Assembly: GCF_021130785.1 (NCBI RefSeq)
Contig: NC_060210.1
Span: forward strand, 187,434,501-187,498,500
From: Homalodisca vitripennis
Lineage: Eukaryota; Arthropoda; Insecta; Hemiptera; Cicadellidae
Reading direction: 5' to 3'
DNA: 64,000 bases
Below are positions 1-11,834 of this stretch, piece by piece; positions within the stretch are counted from its first letter, which is position 1, and each line of letters opens with the position of its first letter. The notes under the pieces were generated by a model that worked only from the letters and a program-made list of their open reading frames with translations, had not been told where the DNA came from and searched no databases. The position numbers and the translations under genes are program-made.

Positions 1-180
1 ATATATTATAGTTTATACTTAAAAATATATAACTATAAATATTGATATCTATTTTTATTTATTTATATATTATATATATATATAAATAAATTAAAAAATA
101 TATATATATATTTATTTATTATTATTTTTTAACTGTTCTGTTACTTTTATTCTTTATAAATATATAATGTATTGAGGTAT
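1..180. repeat. AT-rich low-complexity tract
   Basis: The sequence is almost entirely A and T, with runs of TA and TTTA dinucleotide/tetranucleotide repeats. No coding signal is visible. Confidence 0.8.
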
Positions 181-900
181 ATAACCTTTATCTTTCTGCG
201 CTACTGTAGTGAAGCTTCTTAGGTGACAAGTAGTGTAATGAGTAAAGTATATTGTGTTGTTGTTTTATTCATAATCTTTTTGTGTTGAGACTATATTTTC
301 AAAACTAGTAATATTAATTCAAGTTTGTAAGATAGTGTAAAAACGATAATTTGCGCAGTGCCTGAATTTGATTTAATTAGTCATTTTGATAATTTTATGG
401 AAGTATTTAAGTAAAACATTAGGAATGTTTTCGCTCAAACTGAGCTTTTATCCGAATAATAATGTAAGCGGACCTCCAATGTTGAGTGAACCGAAAACGA
501 TTTCTGATTTAGAATTTAGTAAACATAAATCATGTGATTTTCTAAGAACTTTCTTGTACATTACTTCAGCTGGTTGGTAAGAGTAATCAATAGGTGGCCT
601 CCCTGCTGTAAACCAAGGAGGGAAAGTGAACGTAATATCAGAAGAGCCTATCAAGATTTTATGGAGTATCCGGCCATCAGGCGGTGATGTACCTCCGTTC
701 GTCACTGTTTACGGGCGGATCTGGAGTCTACTTTTACCTCAAATATCCACCCTGTTAAATATCCCAGTTTCACAATGGTATGGATAGCTTTATCCCTGAT
801 AGTTTCATACAGTCCCTTGAGTGGTTAATGCATGATGAATCACTCTTTCTTCTATCGGTTGTAGCAATAAATTATAATAATATGAAACGATTATGGCCAG
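181..900. other. Spacer with a possible minus-strand coding fragment at 448-705
   Basis: On the minus strand a frame is open from about 708 down to 448. It reads like ordinary protein (a proline-, glycine- and tyrosine-containing stretch with WFTAGRPPIDYSYQP), and this patch is richer in G+C than its surroundings. The frame has no ATG. A TAA lies just upstream, so it could only be an internal exon (an AAACAG acceptor-like sequence precedes it) or a transposon remnant. I do not recognise the protein. A chance opening is quite possible. Confidence 0.2.
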
Positions 901-934
901 TTTAGCATATTGTAGTGTTCGTCAAGACGATGTA

Positions 935-1530
935 TGTGTATTATTGGCTGAGCTTTAGTGAAGCCTACTACTTGTGGGGCTGCAAAAATTTTATTTCTGT
1001 CTGCCTGTCTATCTGTATTCCTGCACGCACGATGAACTCGAAAACTAGAAAACCCACAGGCTTAAAATTGTGCACAAAGATTTATTTTGATAAGAGGAAC
1101 ACTGATTTTTCTTATAGATTATGACACTTCATTTGATTTGGTTGAGCGATAGCCAATAAATACATTTGTAAACAAAACTGAGAATACTTAAGACAGATTG
1201 TAACATGTGACATTCTCATATATGTGTCCTTATTATCCTAACACATTCAAAATTACTTCAAAGCAAGTTTGTGTGTGGACTTTTATTATACACTGATAAA
1301 AAACCCTATTTCACTACCTAAAATGTGAATGTACCATGTGGAGAAAATGTCGAGAAAGGTTTCATCTTGGAATTTTGCATGGAACTTTATTTATGCACAG
1401 AAAATAATGAGTTGCATGATGTTGCATGCACAATCACTCGTGATTCTGTCAATAATAAAGTGAGCCATAGACTTGAATATTTGTATTGAATCTCAGCGTA
1501 GGCTGTCACGAAACACCTGGTGTAGCATAC
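935..1530 (+). repeat. Dispersed repeat of the GGCTGAGC family
   Basis: It starts with TTGGCTGAGCTTTAGTGAAG, then a CTGTCTGCCTGTCTATCTGT run and a CTCGAAAACTAGAAAA motif. The same order of motifs recurs near 7885, 8976, 24980 and 37198. The right part (TGTCACGAAACACCTGGTGT) matches the right part of the 7885 copy (TGTTACGACACGTGGTGTGG). No coding frame or terminal repeat is visible, so the element class is unknown. Confidence 0.5.
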
Positions 1531-2687
1531 TACTACCTTTTTTAAATACAAATTTGATAAATTATAAAAGCAATAATTAAAATGAATTAGTACTTCTTAT
1601 TTTGTACAGCTAAATTTGGAGTAAATTTATACCAAATAAATTTCTGCTTGTAGAACAGATTTTAAAGGTTTTTGTAGGTGTAATTAAATGTATATGTTTT
1701 ATAGAAAGCGTGTACTTTATATGGCATAGTTTTCCATGAATATACATTAAATTGTGAACAGACATTACTTTCGGATTTTTTCTTTATAAGTTTTACGAAC
1801 TGCCAAATACAAAGGAGGTCAAAAGAATTATGAAATATTTCTAATAAATCATACTATTTTTCAGTAATTTTCATACTCCGTGTATTTTAATCCTGTAATA
1901 AATACGAGTACCTTGAAGCTATAACAATTTGTAATTATAGGTCCCTTAGCAATTTTATAACTTTTGTATGTGTCGGAAAATTCATATTCTAAATTTATAA
2001 TTATAATTTTTATTTTATGTGGTTTAACTTGATGTCATAATTATAGGCACTGACTAATAACCAAAATCAGTTGTTGCAGAAGTCAAGATCGAATTTCATA
2101 CGGATGTTCCTGATTCACGACTTTTAAAGTTTAAAAGTTTATATGCTTTGGTTTTCAAGTACTTCAAATGGTATAAGCGCTTTATTGCCACAAAAAGAAT
2201 TAGCAGACATTGAAAAAAGAAAAATACAGTTTTGTTTGTTGGCCAAAATAAAATAAACTTTTTCTAATTGTTTTTGTTACAAGTTATTTTTCAGTTACGT
2301 TTTCAGGGCCACGTACCAGAGTGATATATTTTAAATTGTTTTCATGGATTATTTTAAGATAGTATACATAGTGATGCTTAGTCGCTGTTTTTCGAAGAAC
2401 GTTGACCTTCGATGTCAAAATAAATTTTGATTAATGCTTATATTGACATCAACTAATTGAAAACGCAAGGACTCTCATGAATAATAAACATATAAATTAA
2501 TACTATGCAAAACATTGACGCGTGGTTCGTGGAAAACTTGCCTTTTAATAAAATTATTGTTTAACATTCCTTAAAATTGTGTCTTTTCGGTGACTACTGT
2601 TTATATTTTACGGTCCATTGAGCTCATTTAGTTTCTAATAAAGCTAAAAATAACAGGTTGGAAACAGAACAATGAAATTCCCACACC
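1531..2687. other. AT-rich spacer, nothing recognised
   Basis: No open frame, RNA gene or repeat structure could be supported here. Confidence 0.5.
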
Positions 2688-2707
2688 AAAAAAAAAAAAA
2701 AAAAAAA
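2688..2707. repeat. Run of 20 A
   Basis: A homopolymer of twenty A follows CCACACC. It may be the poly(A) tail of an old retroelement inserted on the plus strand, or a simple slippage tract. Confidence 0.9.
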
Positions 2708-2726
2708 TTTAAATGTATACATTTTC

Positions 2727-2935
2727 GAGTGCCGACCTAAACGGTCTAAGAGGTCGGACTTTGGATCTGAGTTACAAATAGCACAGATTCCAATCCTGTA
2801 TGAGACCTTGTACTGTATCAAATCTCTCCATTATTCTCTTTGATAAGATCCTTGCACAGGGAAGTAGCTACGAGGAAGGCCAGAATAAGGTTTAAATGGA
2901 GCTCGGCCTCTGAGAAAACAAAAATGCTAAAAAAA
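2727..2935 (+). mobile_element. tRNA-derived SINE, copy 1
   Basis: The head resembles a tRNA gene with RNA polymerase III promoter elements. A box-A-like GACCTAAACGGTCTAAG lies near 2734 and a box-B-like GATTCCAATCC at 2786-2796. The body shares ordered motifs with the copy near 6430: CTTGTACTG, TTTGATAAGA.CCTT.GCA, and a closing TCGGCCT. The end is A-rich. The two copies are clearly diverged, so both are old. The parental tRNA is not certain; the head has some leucine-tRNA character. Confidence 0.6.
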
Positions 2936-5601
2936 TATATAATATATGTGGTTTTGATATAACGAGAGTTTTATTTAATAAATGGTTTGCATGAAAGTCA
3001 TGAAAAATCTCAAAACCGGTAGTTTCCTAATTAAGTTATGCTATAATAGTTTAAAAATAAAATTATATCATTCATACTGAGGAAAATTCAAAACTTCTAA
3101 AACTATGTGTTATTGTGATACGTGACAAATAAAAAACGGCAAAGAGAGAAGAGTGAAAATGAGGGGCCGTGATAATACATAATATGTATGCGCAATATAC
3201 TCATCCGTGCAATCTTACTCCGGGAGTGTAATATAGTGGTGAGTTGAATACAAAAGAAAATAATACGACTCGGATAGATGCTCTACATTTTATTTGGCAC
3301 CAATCTACCACCATTGTTTAAAAAATACATACGAATTGTTTAAAATATACTGATAATGTATTTTGCTAATCAAAGAGATAATACAAAAATGCAAATATTG
3401 ATATCACTTTTCATTTATGAAAGGCAGCATTTATAACTTTAAAGCGTAAATACCTAGGAAGCTTTTATTTCTGTTTCAATAAGTTTTAAATAACAATGGT
3501 TTGTTGTAAATGTAATGGCAACCTAAGTTATCTTGTTTTCTTCATACTGCTTAAAAAGTTAAATAGTTGGTTTCAAAACTATTTTAGTTATACATTGAGT
3601 CTTAAAAGTAAATTTCCACTTTAATAATGTTAAATCCTACTGAAAATGATACTAAAATCAATATTTAACAGGTTAGTACTTGGATTTAAAAGTACCCTTC
3701 CCACCTCTAAAGAACAATAATCACACAAACTAAAAATTACCACAACTTTAAAAATATTTAACAAATACCATTATGTTACTAATAAACAGCACATGTATGA
3801 AAGACAAACAATGAACAAAGCCTGATAGAACATTATGTGTTTTTTGTCCACTACATTTTCCTGCTCTTGTGCCAAGATCTCTCAAACCACACCGTAATGT
3901 CCAATTCGAAAACCTAGTATATTTAAAGGAATAAATTTGAATAGTCTAAGACAAGAAAATGGGCTTCGTATAAACTGTGAACATTGGGAACTTGTTTAAT
4001 CGCATTATCTTCTCAGGAGTTCCAGATTACTCAACTAAAGTACTTTAAATTAATTACTCTCGCATTATTTAACCCAGCAAAGTGTACAGTCCCTTCCAGA
4101 GCTGTGTCATTCCTTTAATTGTGTTTACAGGCGGATCTCTGGTGTTGGTTCAAGATGTATGTTTAGTAATGAGTTTGTTTCTTGAAACAACTTTTATTGC
4201 AATGTGTACTTTGGATTAGTTACAATACGTGTTTCTTTATTTCAATACATAAAAAGTACTTACAGTTGCTTACTTGAACATTTTTCTACGCAGTTATTAT
4301 TATAAGGTCTTTTCCAGAGACTGGCACATCTAGTAGATGTATTAGGCACAAAAACAAATAAAAAATATCTGTAAATATATTGCTTCATTTAGTTTCTCTC
4401 TGTGCATGTGTGTTTTTATTGACAAAATCACGTCATCAAAATGGTTGACCACGAGTAAGTTAACCTAACCAAAGAGAGACATTATCAAAACATTAAATTG
4501 ATACATCCACTTTCCGTTTCTAAGCAGGGTTTATAATTATTTAAATAAATATATAAGGCAAAGGTAATATTAAACAGTATTTGTAAGACATGTTTTGTTT
4601 GAAATGTAGGGACAAAATTAAATGATATCATGTTATTTGTTTAAGCTTTAAAAGAGTTACAGTTATTTTAGTTGTTGTGTGTATAAAGAAATACTTTCCC
4701 TCGTGGATAAAAATATTCTATTTTAACTCAAAACTGGAGTTAATAATGTTATAAACTAAACAAATTCAGAACTAGGATCTGGGAATGGAGGAGTACGCTC
4801 TCAAAATGAAAGAAACATATAACCGCTAAATACTAAAGTAACTGTAACTATTTGGATTTTAGCAATTTAAACTAAATAAGATACAGATTATTCTAGAAAA
4901 TTTCAGTTGAAAAATAAAAAAATAGTAATTATGACTTAAGAATAAAAAATTATGGTTGCCTTTTAAAGTCGGTTTTACGGGCGAAGATTTTACGTGACAA
5001 CGTCTTTTTCTCGGTAGAATATTTATTGATATGAATATTATTAAATTGCACAATAGGAACAAGGAATTTAATGAAAATAAGAATTGCACAAATTTTAACT
5101 ATAGAATATATTTTGTTTACTAAAACATTGTACATAATTTGAAATTAATTAAAATTTGTTATTGTAAATGGTAAAGTTGAATAAAGCATTTACTAAAATT
5201 GGAATTTGAAATTCTTGCTAAACACAGTTAAATTCTAACTCCGCGCGTGGTGATTGGTCGGTTTAGTTCGTTTGTTTGGTCGCACTGTTATGACAGGTTA
5301 GAGGTTATAATTTGTTATTTTAAAATTTTTGACTAGCAATACGCGCTGTTTCTTCTCAATCGACTGAATTACGATTGATTGCAGAGTGATTTAAACTAAT
5401 AATTTACTTAACACTATCAACATTTGTCAATAGTATGACATAACCTATAAACTCAGTTTCTCAACTTTTGTGTCAATCTAACAATTAATCAATCAATCAT
5501 AGTTTACGATAATGAAATATCAGTGTACAATTATTTACCTTTATTGTTGCAGTTGTTGTAAATGACGAATCTAAGCACTCCACATTTTCACGAATAAACA
5601 T
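2936..5601. other. AT-rich spacer with one GC-richer patch
   Basis: Mostly featureless AT-rich DNA. At about 5240-5290 there is a GC-richer patch with CCGCGCGTGG and an inverted CCAAT motif (GATTGGT, 5252-5258). That could belong to a promoter, but no open frame or TATA box follows in either direction. Confidence 0.4.
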
Positions 5602-5750
5602 AGTTATCTGCTTTATCCCGTGCGGCGGACCCACAGTTATCTGCTTTATCCCGTGCGGATCCCGTGCGGCGGACCCACTGGACGGGCATCGTAACGTTAC
5701 CGGGCGTTACACTTTTTCATGAGTGACTCCGAGCCGCAACCTAATTTAAG
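5602..5750. repeat. GC-rich patch with an internal tandem duplication
   Basis: AGTTATCTGCTTTATCCCGT begins at 5602 and again at 5635. The following ATCCCGTGCGGCGGACCCAC is also present twice (5615 and about 5660). A perfect palindrome GTAACGTTAC (5691-5700) and CCGGGCGTTAC follow, then CATGAGTGACTCCGAGCCGC. The base composition is very unlike the flanks. A transposon end or imported element fragment is my best guess; no family is claimed. Confidence 0.5.
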
Positions 5751-5918
5751 ACGTTGTCACGTCAAAATATATTTTTAACTAAATTTTTTTCAGACTAACT
5801 TTGAACAGGAATGATATATTAGTCCTTGGTAGTTTTGAAAATTACAAAAAAAACATTAATTAACCTCGTTAGTTTTATAATTTAAAAGGTATCGATTTTG
5901 AACCAAAATTTTCTAACT

Positions 5919-6310
5919 GACATCCATTCGAATCACCGTTTATTTAATTAAGTTAATTAGAATAGTTAGACGAAGACATATGTGTTTGAAACACGATAAA
6001 TATGGTTTGTTTTAAAACCCAAAAGGAGTTAAATGGAATTCTAAATATAATTTACTTCATTTTAGGTTTGTTAAACGAAGGCATAGGTAGTTTGAAACAT
6101 GATAAAACTGGTTGGTTTTACAATTCAAAAGGAGATAAATGGAAATCACAGTTTTCACACTCATATCCATTTTAAACATTTTTACTTTATTTTGGATAGT
6201 TTTACGAAGACATAGGTTGTTTGAAACACGATTAACCTGTTTGGTTTTACAACTCAAATAAAATTAGTTAAAAATCACAGTTTTCACACTCACATCCATT
6301 CTAATCTTCC
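5919..6310. repeat. Three-unit tandem repeat of about 105-130 bp
   Basis: The anchor ACGAAGACATA..T.GTTTGAAACA recurs at about 5970, 6074 and 6204. Each is followed by a TTGGTTTTA(C/A)AA(C/T)(C/T)CAAA block, and units 2 and 3 share CACAGTTTTCACACTCA.ATCCATT. Spacing between anchors is about 104 and 130 bp, and the units are diverged. No protein frame is kept across units. Confidence 0.7.
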
Positions 6311-6429
6311 TTTTTCTTTATTTCAGTTATAACATTGGTACGTTATTTTTCATTAAAGAATATTGGTTGCTGTAGGATGAAAAAAATAAAACGCTGAGAT
6401 ACACTAGATACAGCAGTATAATTAAATTA

Positions 6430-6630
6430 AGAAAGCTGGTTGCCGAGGCGTTACTGTAAGTTAGAGATAGTGCAGGTTCAAATCCTCTCTGTGACCTTTC
6501 TGGCTGCACTTTTTATCAGTACCATCGATCTTGTACTGAATCAACCTACATGTTACATATTTGATAAGACCTTCGCATAGCCCAATGAAAGATTTTGACA
6601 AAAAAGGTCTAAAAAGGAATCGGCCTTCCT
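6430..6630 (+). mobile_element. tRNA-derived SINE, copy 2
   Basis: The head has a box-A-like GCTGGTTGCCGAGGCGTTAC and a near-perfect box B, GGTTCAAATCC (6475-6485). The body shares CTTGTACTG, TTTGATAAGACCTTCGCA and TCGGCCT with the copy at 2727, in the same order. The intervening sequence does not fold as a full tRNA, so this is a SINE rather than a tRNA gene. Confidence 0.65.
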
Positions 6631-7884
6631 TAATTTTTAAATCGTTAATATATCAAGTTAAATCTTTAAATCAGTGATATTTAGTGAGAACTAGCTTATT
6701 TTTACCAATTGTTTAGTAATAAAATTATAATCAAGAACACTTTGAAATCGTAGCAAAAATCACGATAGGGTCGTCGCAGTATTCATTAATTGGTGTCTGA
6801 AATAGGTTGTGCAATAACACTCTGATTGTTCGAAGTGAGTATTGTCACTCTATTTCATCCAGTCTCGAATCAGATACTTTGATAGTTAGCCTTTCATACT
6901 ATAAATATATTGTTGCAGAAAAAATTCAGGATGATCAAAACTACAAGTCATGTAGGCAAATGAATCTCAATTTAAAGTTATGCGTCAGATAAATTATTAT
7001 TAGAACTCTGATTTTATTAACTACAACTATCTATTAGACATTGGATGATACATTTGCCACTAAACTGTATAGGCTCTTAAGAGGTAGATAAATCCATGGG
7101 GTATATCCATCAGCTACTACTTGTCAACGTTAAAAAATCTTATTTAAAAAAAATTAATACGGATGTACCGTATAACGTATAATTTGGTTTAATTCTGCAA
7201 TTTCTTGGAGAAAAATACACAAATTCATGTCTAAAAATTTCCAGAATCCAATTAACCACTATTACTTACACCCTTGTACCTATTTAGCGTAAATTAAGTG
7301 ATCCTAAAATTAAGTTTCTGATTTTTTATTTATTATAATAATGGCCCTTTTTAATTTTATTTAGAATTTTCTCTTTGTAGTTTAAACAGTGTTTAAATAT
7401 TATTTTATAATTTACATTAAGTTTTTAATTTGTCACTGGTGCAAATTGAGAGTAAAAGTTAGAATGATATAAGCATTTTCTTTGCTATCAAAATCCCACT
7501 AATGATCAAGCACTTTATACTTAATATTTTATAAAATATGATCGTAAATAGCTACTTTGTTGATCTTCAGTTGAAAGGGCCAAAATCTGTTCTTTGGAAA
7601 TGCGTGTTTCAGAAAAGTCCAAGGATTAATTTAATGAGATATATATATCAAATATATACGGATAAATTCCTATTCAATGTGGGAGAAAATTATCAGAAGT
7701 TACCGGACGGAGTAAAGTATAATTCGTATTTCTAAAGCGGCTTTACAGACGTTCTCAGCGTGACGGAATCTGGCTCAGTTTGGAGACTCTATTTATACTA
7801 AGAAACACTTCCCAATGTAGTCTTTCCACTGATCGTAGAACTTAAAACTTGAACAATCCACTATATAAAATAAATCGAATGATT
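6631..7884. other. AT-rich spacer with a repeat fragment
   Basis: At 7035-7090 the text GGATGATACATTTGCCACTA followed by CTGTATAGG resembles an internal part of the GGCTGAGC-family repeat seen near 8580. The rest shows nothing I can support. Confidence 0.35.
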
Positions 7885-8680
7885 TTTATTGGCTGAGCGT
7901 TAGTTAAGCCTATTACTGGAGTTTGATAATTACATGTGTTACTCCGTGGATTTAGCTGAGGCTTACGGAAAATTTTTACATTCGTCCTTTGGGTTACTAT
8001 GATGATAACGAGAAAATAGAATAAATACATTTTCCATTCCAATAAATCCAATGCAGATTCAAACAAGTGACATATGGATTTACCCAAAACACACAACTGA
8101 ATATGGTGACTTGGTGTAGAATTTTATTACTTAAACACTGACATGATATCCAATTTAACGTGAACAAAGTTTTGTATGTATCATGTAGCAGGATTTCTTG
8201 AGAAAGATTTAATATGAAGAATTTAATTATTGTGCAAAACTTCTTTACTATAAAAATGAGTTCTATTATGCGTCATTTCAACATCATGTCAACATTTTTT
8301 ATGGTTGTCTGTCTTTCTACAGACCGCAGAAGATCTTAATTTTGCATGCAACCTCAACAAAGCCTGTTACGACACGTGGTGTGGTGTACTTGAGATAATT
8401 ATACCTTGGAAAATAATCGAAGGACTGTTACGGGCTGATCTTTATTCAAGATTATATCGAGAGGGGGTGGAGAAATAATTTCTGTCTGTCGATCAGCCGA
8501 TATCTTGGAAACAAGCTGACACGTATACTAGAAATTTTATACGAAGCTTCATTTTTATTCAAGCAAACCTGAGGTTTGGATGATACATTTCACGCCATAG
8601 TCTATAAGTACCTTAAGTATAAAAGAATATTTATACTTCCAGTAACCATGATGGTATTGATAAATAACGGAATAAATAGA
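7885..8680 (+). repeat. Dispersed repeat of the GGCTGAGC family, long copy or two nested copies
   Basis: It opens with TTGGCTGAGCGTTAGTTAAG. GTTACGACACGTGGTGTGGT near 8367 and a second CTGTCTGTCGATC..GATATCTTGGAAAC start at about 8480 suggest two overlapping copies. GGATGATACATTTCACGCCA near 8580 is the motif also seen at 7035. No coding potential is visible. Confidence 0.45.
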
Positions 8681-8975
8681 GTTTTAAGTAAATTGAATCT
8701 GATATCATGATATTTAAGCATGTAACTTAGTTTCGTAGAGTAAACATAATCAATAATATAGTGAAAGGTCAATGTTAAAAGTCAACGATCACCCTCCCTA
8801 ACCCGCCGAAACTTTTAATATTTAAAGACTTTTGTTATAAAACCTAACTCAATAAATTAAATTGAAAAATTAACAATGGGACAAGATCCCTAGAGAAACA
8901 TTGTATATGTAAACTTAAAATCTCACTTCATTTCTACATGGACTAACATGAGTTTCTTGATGATGCGTGTCAAAC

Positions 8976-9200
8976 AATGGAATTCGGCTGAGCGCCAATT
9001 ATATTAGTCAGGAGCCTGAAAAATTACAATTTTTTTCTGCCTTGGGAGAGTAAAAACTTTTTTTCTTTTGTATAAATGTTTGTACCTGTCTTCAAGACAT
9101 CTCGAGAATCAAATGAGCAGTAGACTTGAAATTGATCATGCAACCTCAGTGACTTTGGAGTCAATAAACCCTGCATTTTTTGGTTCAGAGGCACTGAAGA
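8976..9200 (+). repeat. Dispersed repeat of the GGCTGAGC family, short copy
   Basis: TTCGGCTGAGCGCCAATTAT is followed by a CTGCC tract, ACATCTCGAGAATCAAATGA and TAGACTTGAAATTGATCATG. This is the same motif order as the copies at 935 and 37198. The mariner-type element begins about 100 bp further right. Confidence 0.45.
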
Positions 9201-9304
9201 GGTCAATTAATTTCTATTCAGAACTGTAGCCGTTTTATATTGATGCTTGTAACAATCAATAACAACCCATGATGCTTGCAAGTTAGAGCAATTCTTAACA
9301 TATA

Positions 9305-9797
9305 CAGGGTGATTCATGAAGTTCTCCCCCCACTTCTACAGCACATTGTACTAGTAAAAAATAATGAAAAAATGTTATATAAACATAGGTCCGAAAACGC
9401 TTCGTTAGCGAGTTACAGCTAGCGAAAGATTTCGCCTGAATTCCTGGGTAAAGAGTAAAATAAAGCCATACTGAACTTTTGGAAAGGTTAATTAAGTAAG
9501 AAATATCGTTGATTCTTATGTATTTTTACCTGATTAAAGCTATTAAAATAGGTTTCAGAACTGTACCTATAGTATTTTTTGAGTGATTCAGGGTTAAATG
9601 CAAAAAATTGGGGCACGAAACAATGTTTTTTTAAGTTTGATGTACAATAACTTGGTTAAATTGGTAATAAATACATAAAATCAACAAACATTAATTATAG
9701 AGAATTTAATTCTGAGAAAATTGATATAATCAAAGTCTAAAATAAAACAGAAATAATTACCAAAAAATCGATTTTATTCAGTATAATACATTACTAG
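9305..9797 (+). repeat. Left terminal inverted repeat
   Basis: Reading inward it matches the reverse complement of 11337-11832 almost base for base, from CAGGGTGATTCATGAAG to the shared inner CTAG. Differences are scattered substitutions and a few one-base indels. Confidence 0.93.
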
Positions 9798-10229
9798 CTG
9801 TAAAGAAATACCGTGCGGTATTTAGTTAAAATAAAACAAAAACAAAAATGTTTGTTCCTTAATGATGAGATAAATTGAGAAAACAAGATTAACTGTTAAA
9901 TAAATTTGTTTGTAAATAAAAATATCATGTTTCATTACGGTGTATTTTTTTTTAATAAAAATTTACATCAAATGTTCGAAAATAAATGAAGCAAACATTT
10001 TCCCATTATTGTTTACTAATCATCGAAATGCAGTTTTTTGTTTTATTAATTTCTAAGTTGGTAACGCACGAATAACAGCTGATCAACAATGGTATTCTGT
10101 ACTGTTACGTTAGAACTGTGTATTAGTGGTGTTTTTGCAAGCTACAGCAGGAGATAGGGTTCTGTGAATCGTGTTATTAAATGCAATTTTTCTGTGAGTT
10201 ATAATTCGATTGTTTTATTCAGCGAAAAA
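9798..10229. other. Transposon leader between left repeat and transposase
   Basis: AT-rich DNA inside the mariner-type element. It presumably holds the transposase promoter and 5' leader. I see no clear TATA box or splice signal. Confidence 0.4.
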
Positions 10230-11289
10230 ATGCCTTACTTATTTACATCAGAGGAATACGCTGATATGGTTTTTATTTTGGGTTACTGTAATGGTAACGC
10301 TAGAGCTGCTGTAGAAGAATATGAACTACGTTACCCTAATAGGAGATTTCCAGATACCAAAACAATTTCAGGAACTTTTCGTACTCTTCGGGAAACATGA
10401 TCACTACCAAGTACTAGAACCAATTATGAACGAGCTGTCCAACTTGATGATGATATTGTTATTAATGCTGTTTCATCGCAGTCCAGGTGTAAGTACACGA
10501 CGTATTTCTAGGCAGATAGGAGTTTCGCAGTCAACGGTGTGGAGGTCACTTAATCGAAACAAATTTTATCCGTTTCATAAACAAAAGGTTCAACATCTAC
10601 AGCTAGGGGATGGTCCGCTTCGCTTGGAGTTTTGCAACTTTTTGAATATTAATAATCAACTCTACAAGCGTATTTTGTTTACGGATGAGGCACAATTCAC
10701 TCGGGATGGTGTCAATAACTTGCAAAATGAACACTCATGGGCAGAAGAAAATCCACATGAGGTAGTGGAACAGAACTTTTCAACACCGATTTAGCGTCAA
10801 TGTCTGGTGTGGCCTTTTGCACAATCGGCTGATTGGACCTTTCATATTACCTGGACGCCTAAATGCTGAGTTCTATTTGCATTTCCTTCAAGAAGAGTTG
10901 CCGCAGCTGTTAGAGAATGTTCCTTTACATCTCAGACAAAATTTGTACTTCCAGATGACGGAGCACCTCCCCACTTTTCACGTGCCGTTTCTGCTTACTT
11001 AAATCATCAATTTCCTGGACACTGGATTTGGTCGTGGAGGGCCTCACCCTTGGCCACCAAGATCACCAGATCTATCTCCATTGGATTATTGCATCTGGGG
11101 ATGGATGAAAGACATTGTATACAAGACAAAAGTGAATTCTCGTGATGAACTAATTGCTCGTATTATGGATTCGGCTGTGCAGATACAGGGAAGTCCTGAA
11201 AAATTAAGAAAACGTAACAAAAGCAATACACAAACGTTGCTGCAAAATGTATTGATAATGATAACCTCATTTTCGAACATCTATTATAA
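10230..11289 (+). pseudogene. Decayed mariner-type transposase with a DUF4817-like helix-turn-helix head
   Basis: The enzyme would bind the terminal repeats and cut and paste the element using a DDE/D RNase-H-fold catalytic triad. The frame starts at ATG 10230 (MPYLFTSEEYADMV). The first 50 or so residues (GNARAAVEEYELRYPNRRFP) resemble the insect helix-turn-helix family DUF4817. A second DNA-binding part (STRRISRQIGVSQSTVWRSL) follows. The first catalytic Asp lies in LFTDEAQF, the second in DDGAPPHFSR, the third in RSPDLSPLDYCIWG. Allowing for a frameshift there are 41 residues between the last two, which fits a DD41D spacing. Lesions: TGA at 10398-10400 where Gly is expected (RETGSLP); frameshifts near 10470-10477, 10778, 10954 and 11027-11029 (an extra T in TGGATTTGG); and at least two more between 11205 and 11250. 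The natural end is probably TAA at 11287-11289 after IFEHLL. Confidence 0.9.
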
Positions 11290-11336
11290 AAAGGTGCGTT
11301 ATACGGTTGGCCCAACCTGATTAATTTTGCTTAAAA

Positions 11337-11832
11337 CTAGTAATGTGTTATACAGAATAAAATCGTTTTTTTTTGGTACTTATTTCTGTTTTATTTTAGA
11401 CTTTTATTATATCAATTTTCTCAGAATTAAATTTTCTACAATTTAATATTTGTTGATTTTATGTATTTATTACCATTTAACAAAGTTATTGTACATCAAA
11501 CTTAAAAAAACATTGTTTCGTGCCCCAACTTTTTGCATTTAACCCTGAATCCCTCAAAAACTACTACAGGTACAGTTCTGAAACCTAATTTATTAGCTTT
11601 ATCAGGTAAAAATACATAAGAATCCACGATATTTCTTACTTAATTAACCTTTCCAAAAGTTCAGTATGGCTTTATTTTACTCTTTAAACCCCAGGAATTC
11701 AGGCGAAATCTTTCGCTAGCTGTAACTCGCTAACGAAGCGTTTTCGGACCTATGTTTATATAACATTTTTTCATTATTTTTACTAGTACAATGTGCTGTA
11801 GAAGTGGGGGGAGAACTTCATGAATCACCCTG
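11337..11832 (-). repeat. Right terminal inverted repeat
   Basis: It is the inverted partner of 9305-9797, running from CTAGTAATGTGTTATACAGA on the inside to CACCCTG at the outer edge, and is followed by the TA target duplication. Confidence 0.93.
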
Positions 11833-11834
11833 TA

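Larger units (their letters stand above)
9305..11832 (+). mobile_element. Tc1/mariner-superfamily transposon with long terminal inverted repeats
   Basis: The element is bounded by CAGGGTGATTCATGAAG on the left and its exact complement CTTCATGAATCACCCTG on the right, with a TA at each outer edge (9303-9304 and 11833-11834), the target duplication expected of this superfamily. Total length is about 2.53 kb. The inverted repeats are about 493 and 496 bp, far longer than the roughly 30 bp of a classical mariner element. Between them sits one decayed transposase frame on the plus strand. The two repeats remain very similar, so the insertion is not ancient, but the transposase has at least one nonsense codon and several frameshifts. 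It is therefore non-autonomous now, although its ends could still serve as substrates. Confidence 0.93.

Noticed and set aside
6475..6485. tRNA gene
   Set aside because: Box B is good but the arms do not fold as a tRNA, and the sequence continues into a SINE body shared with another copy.
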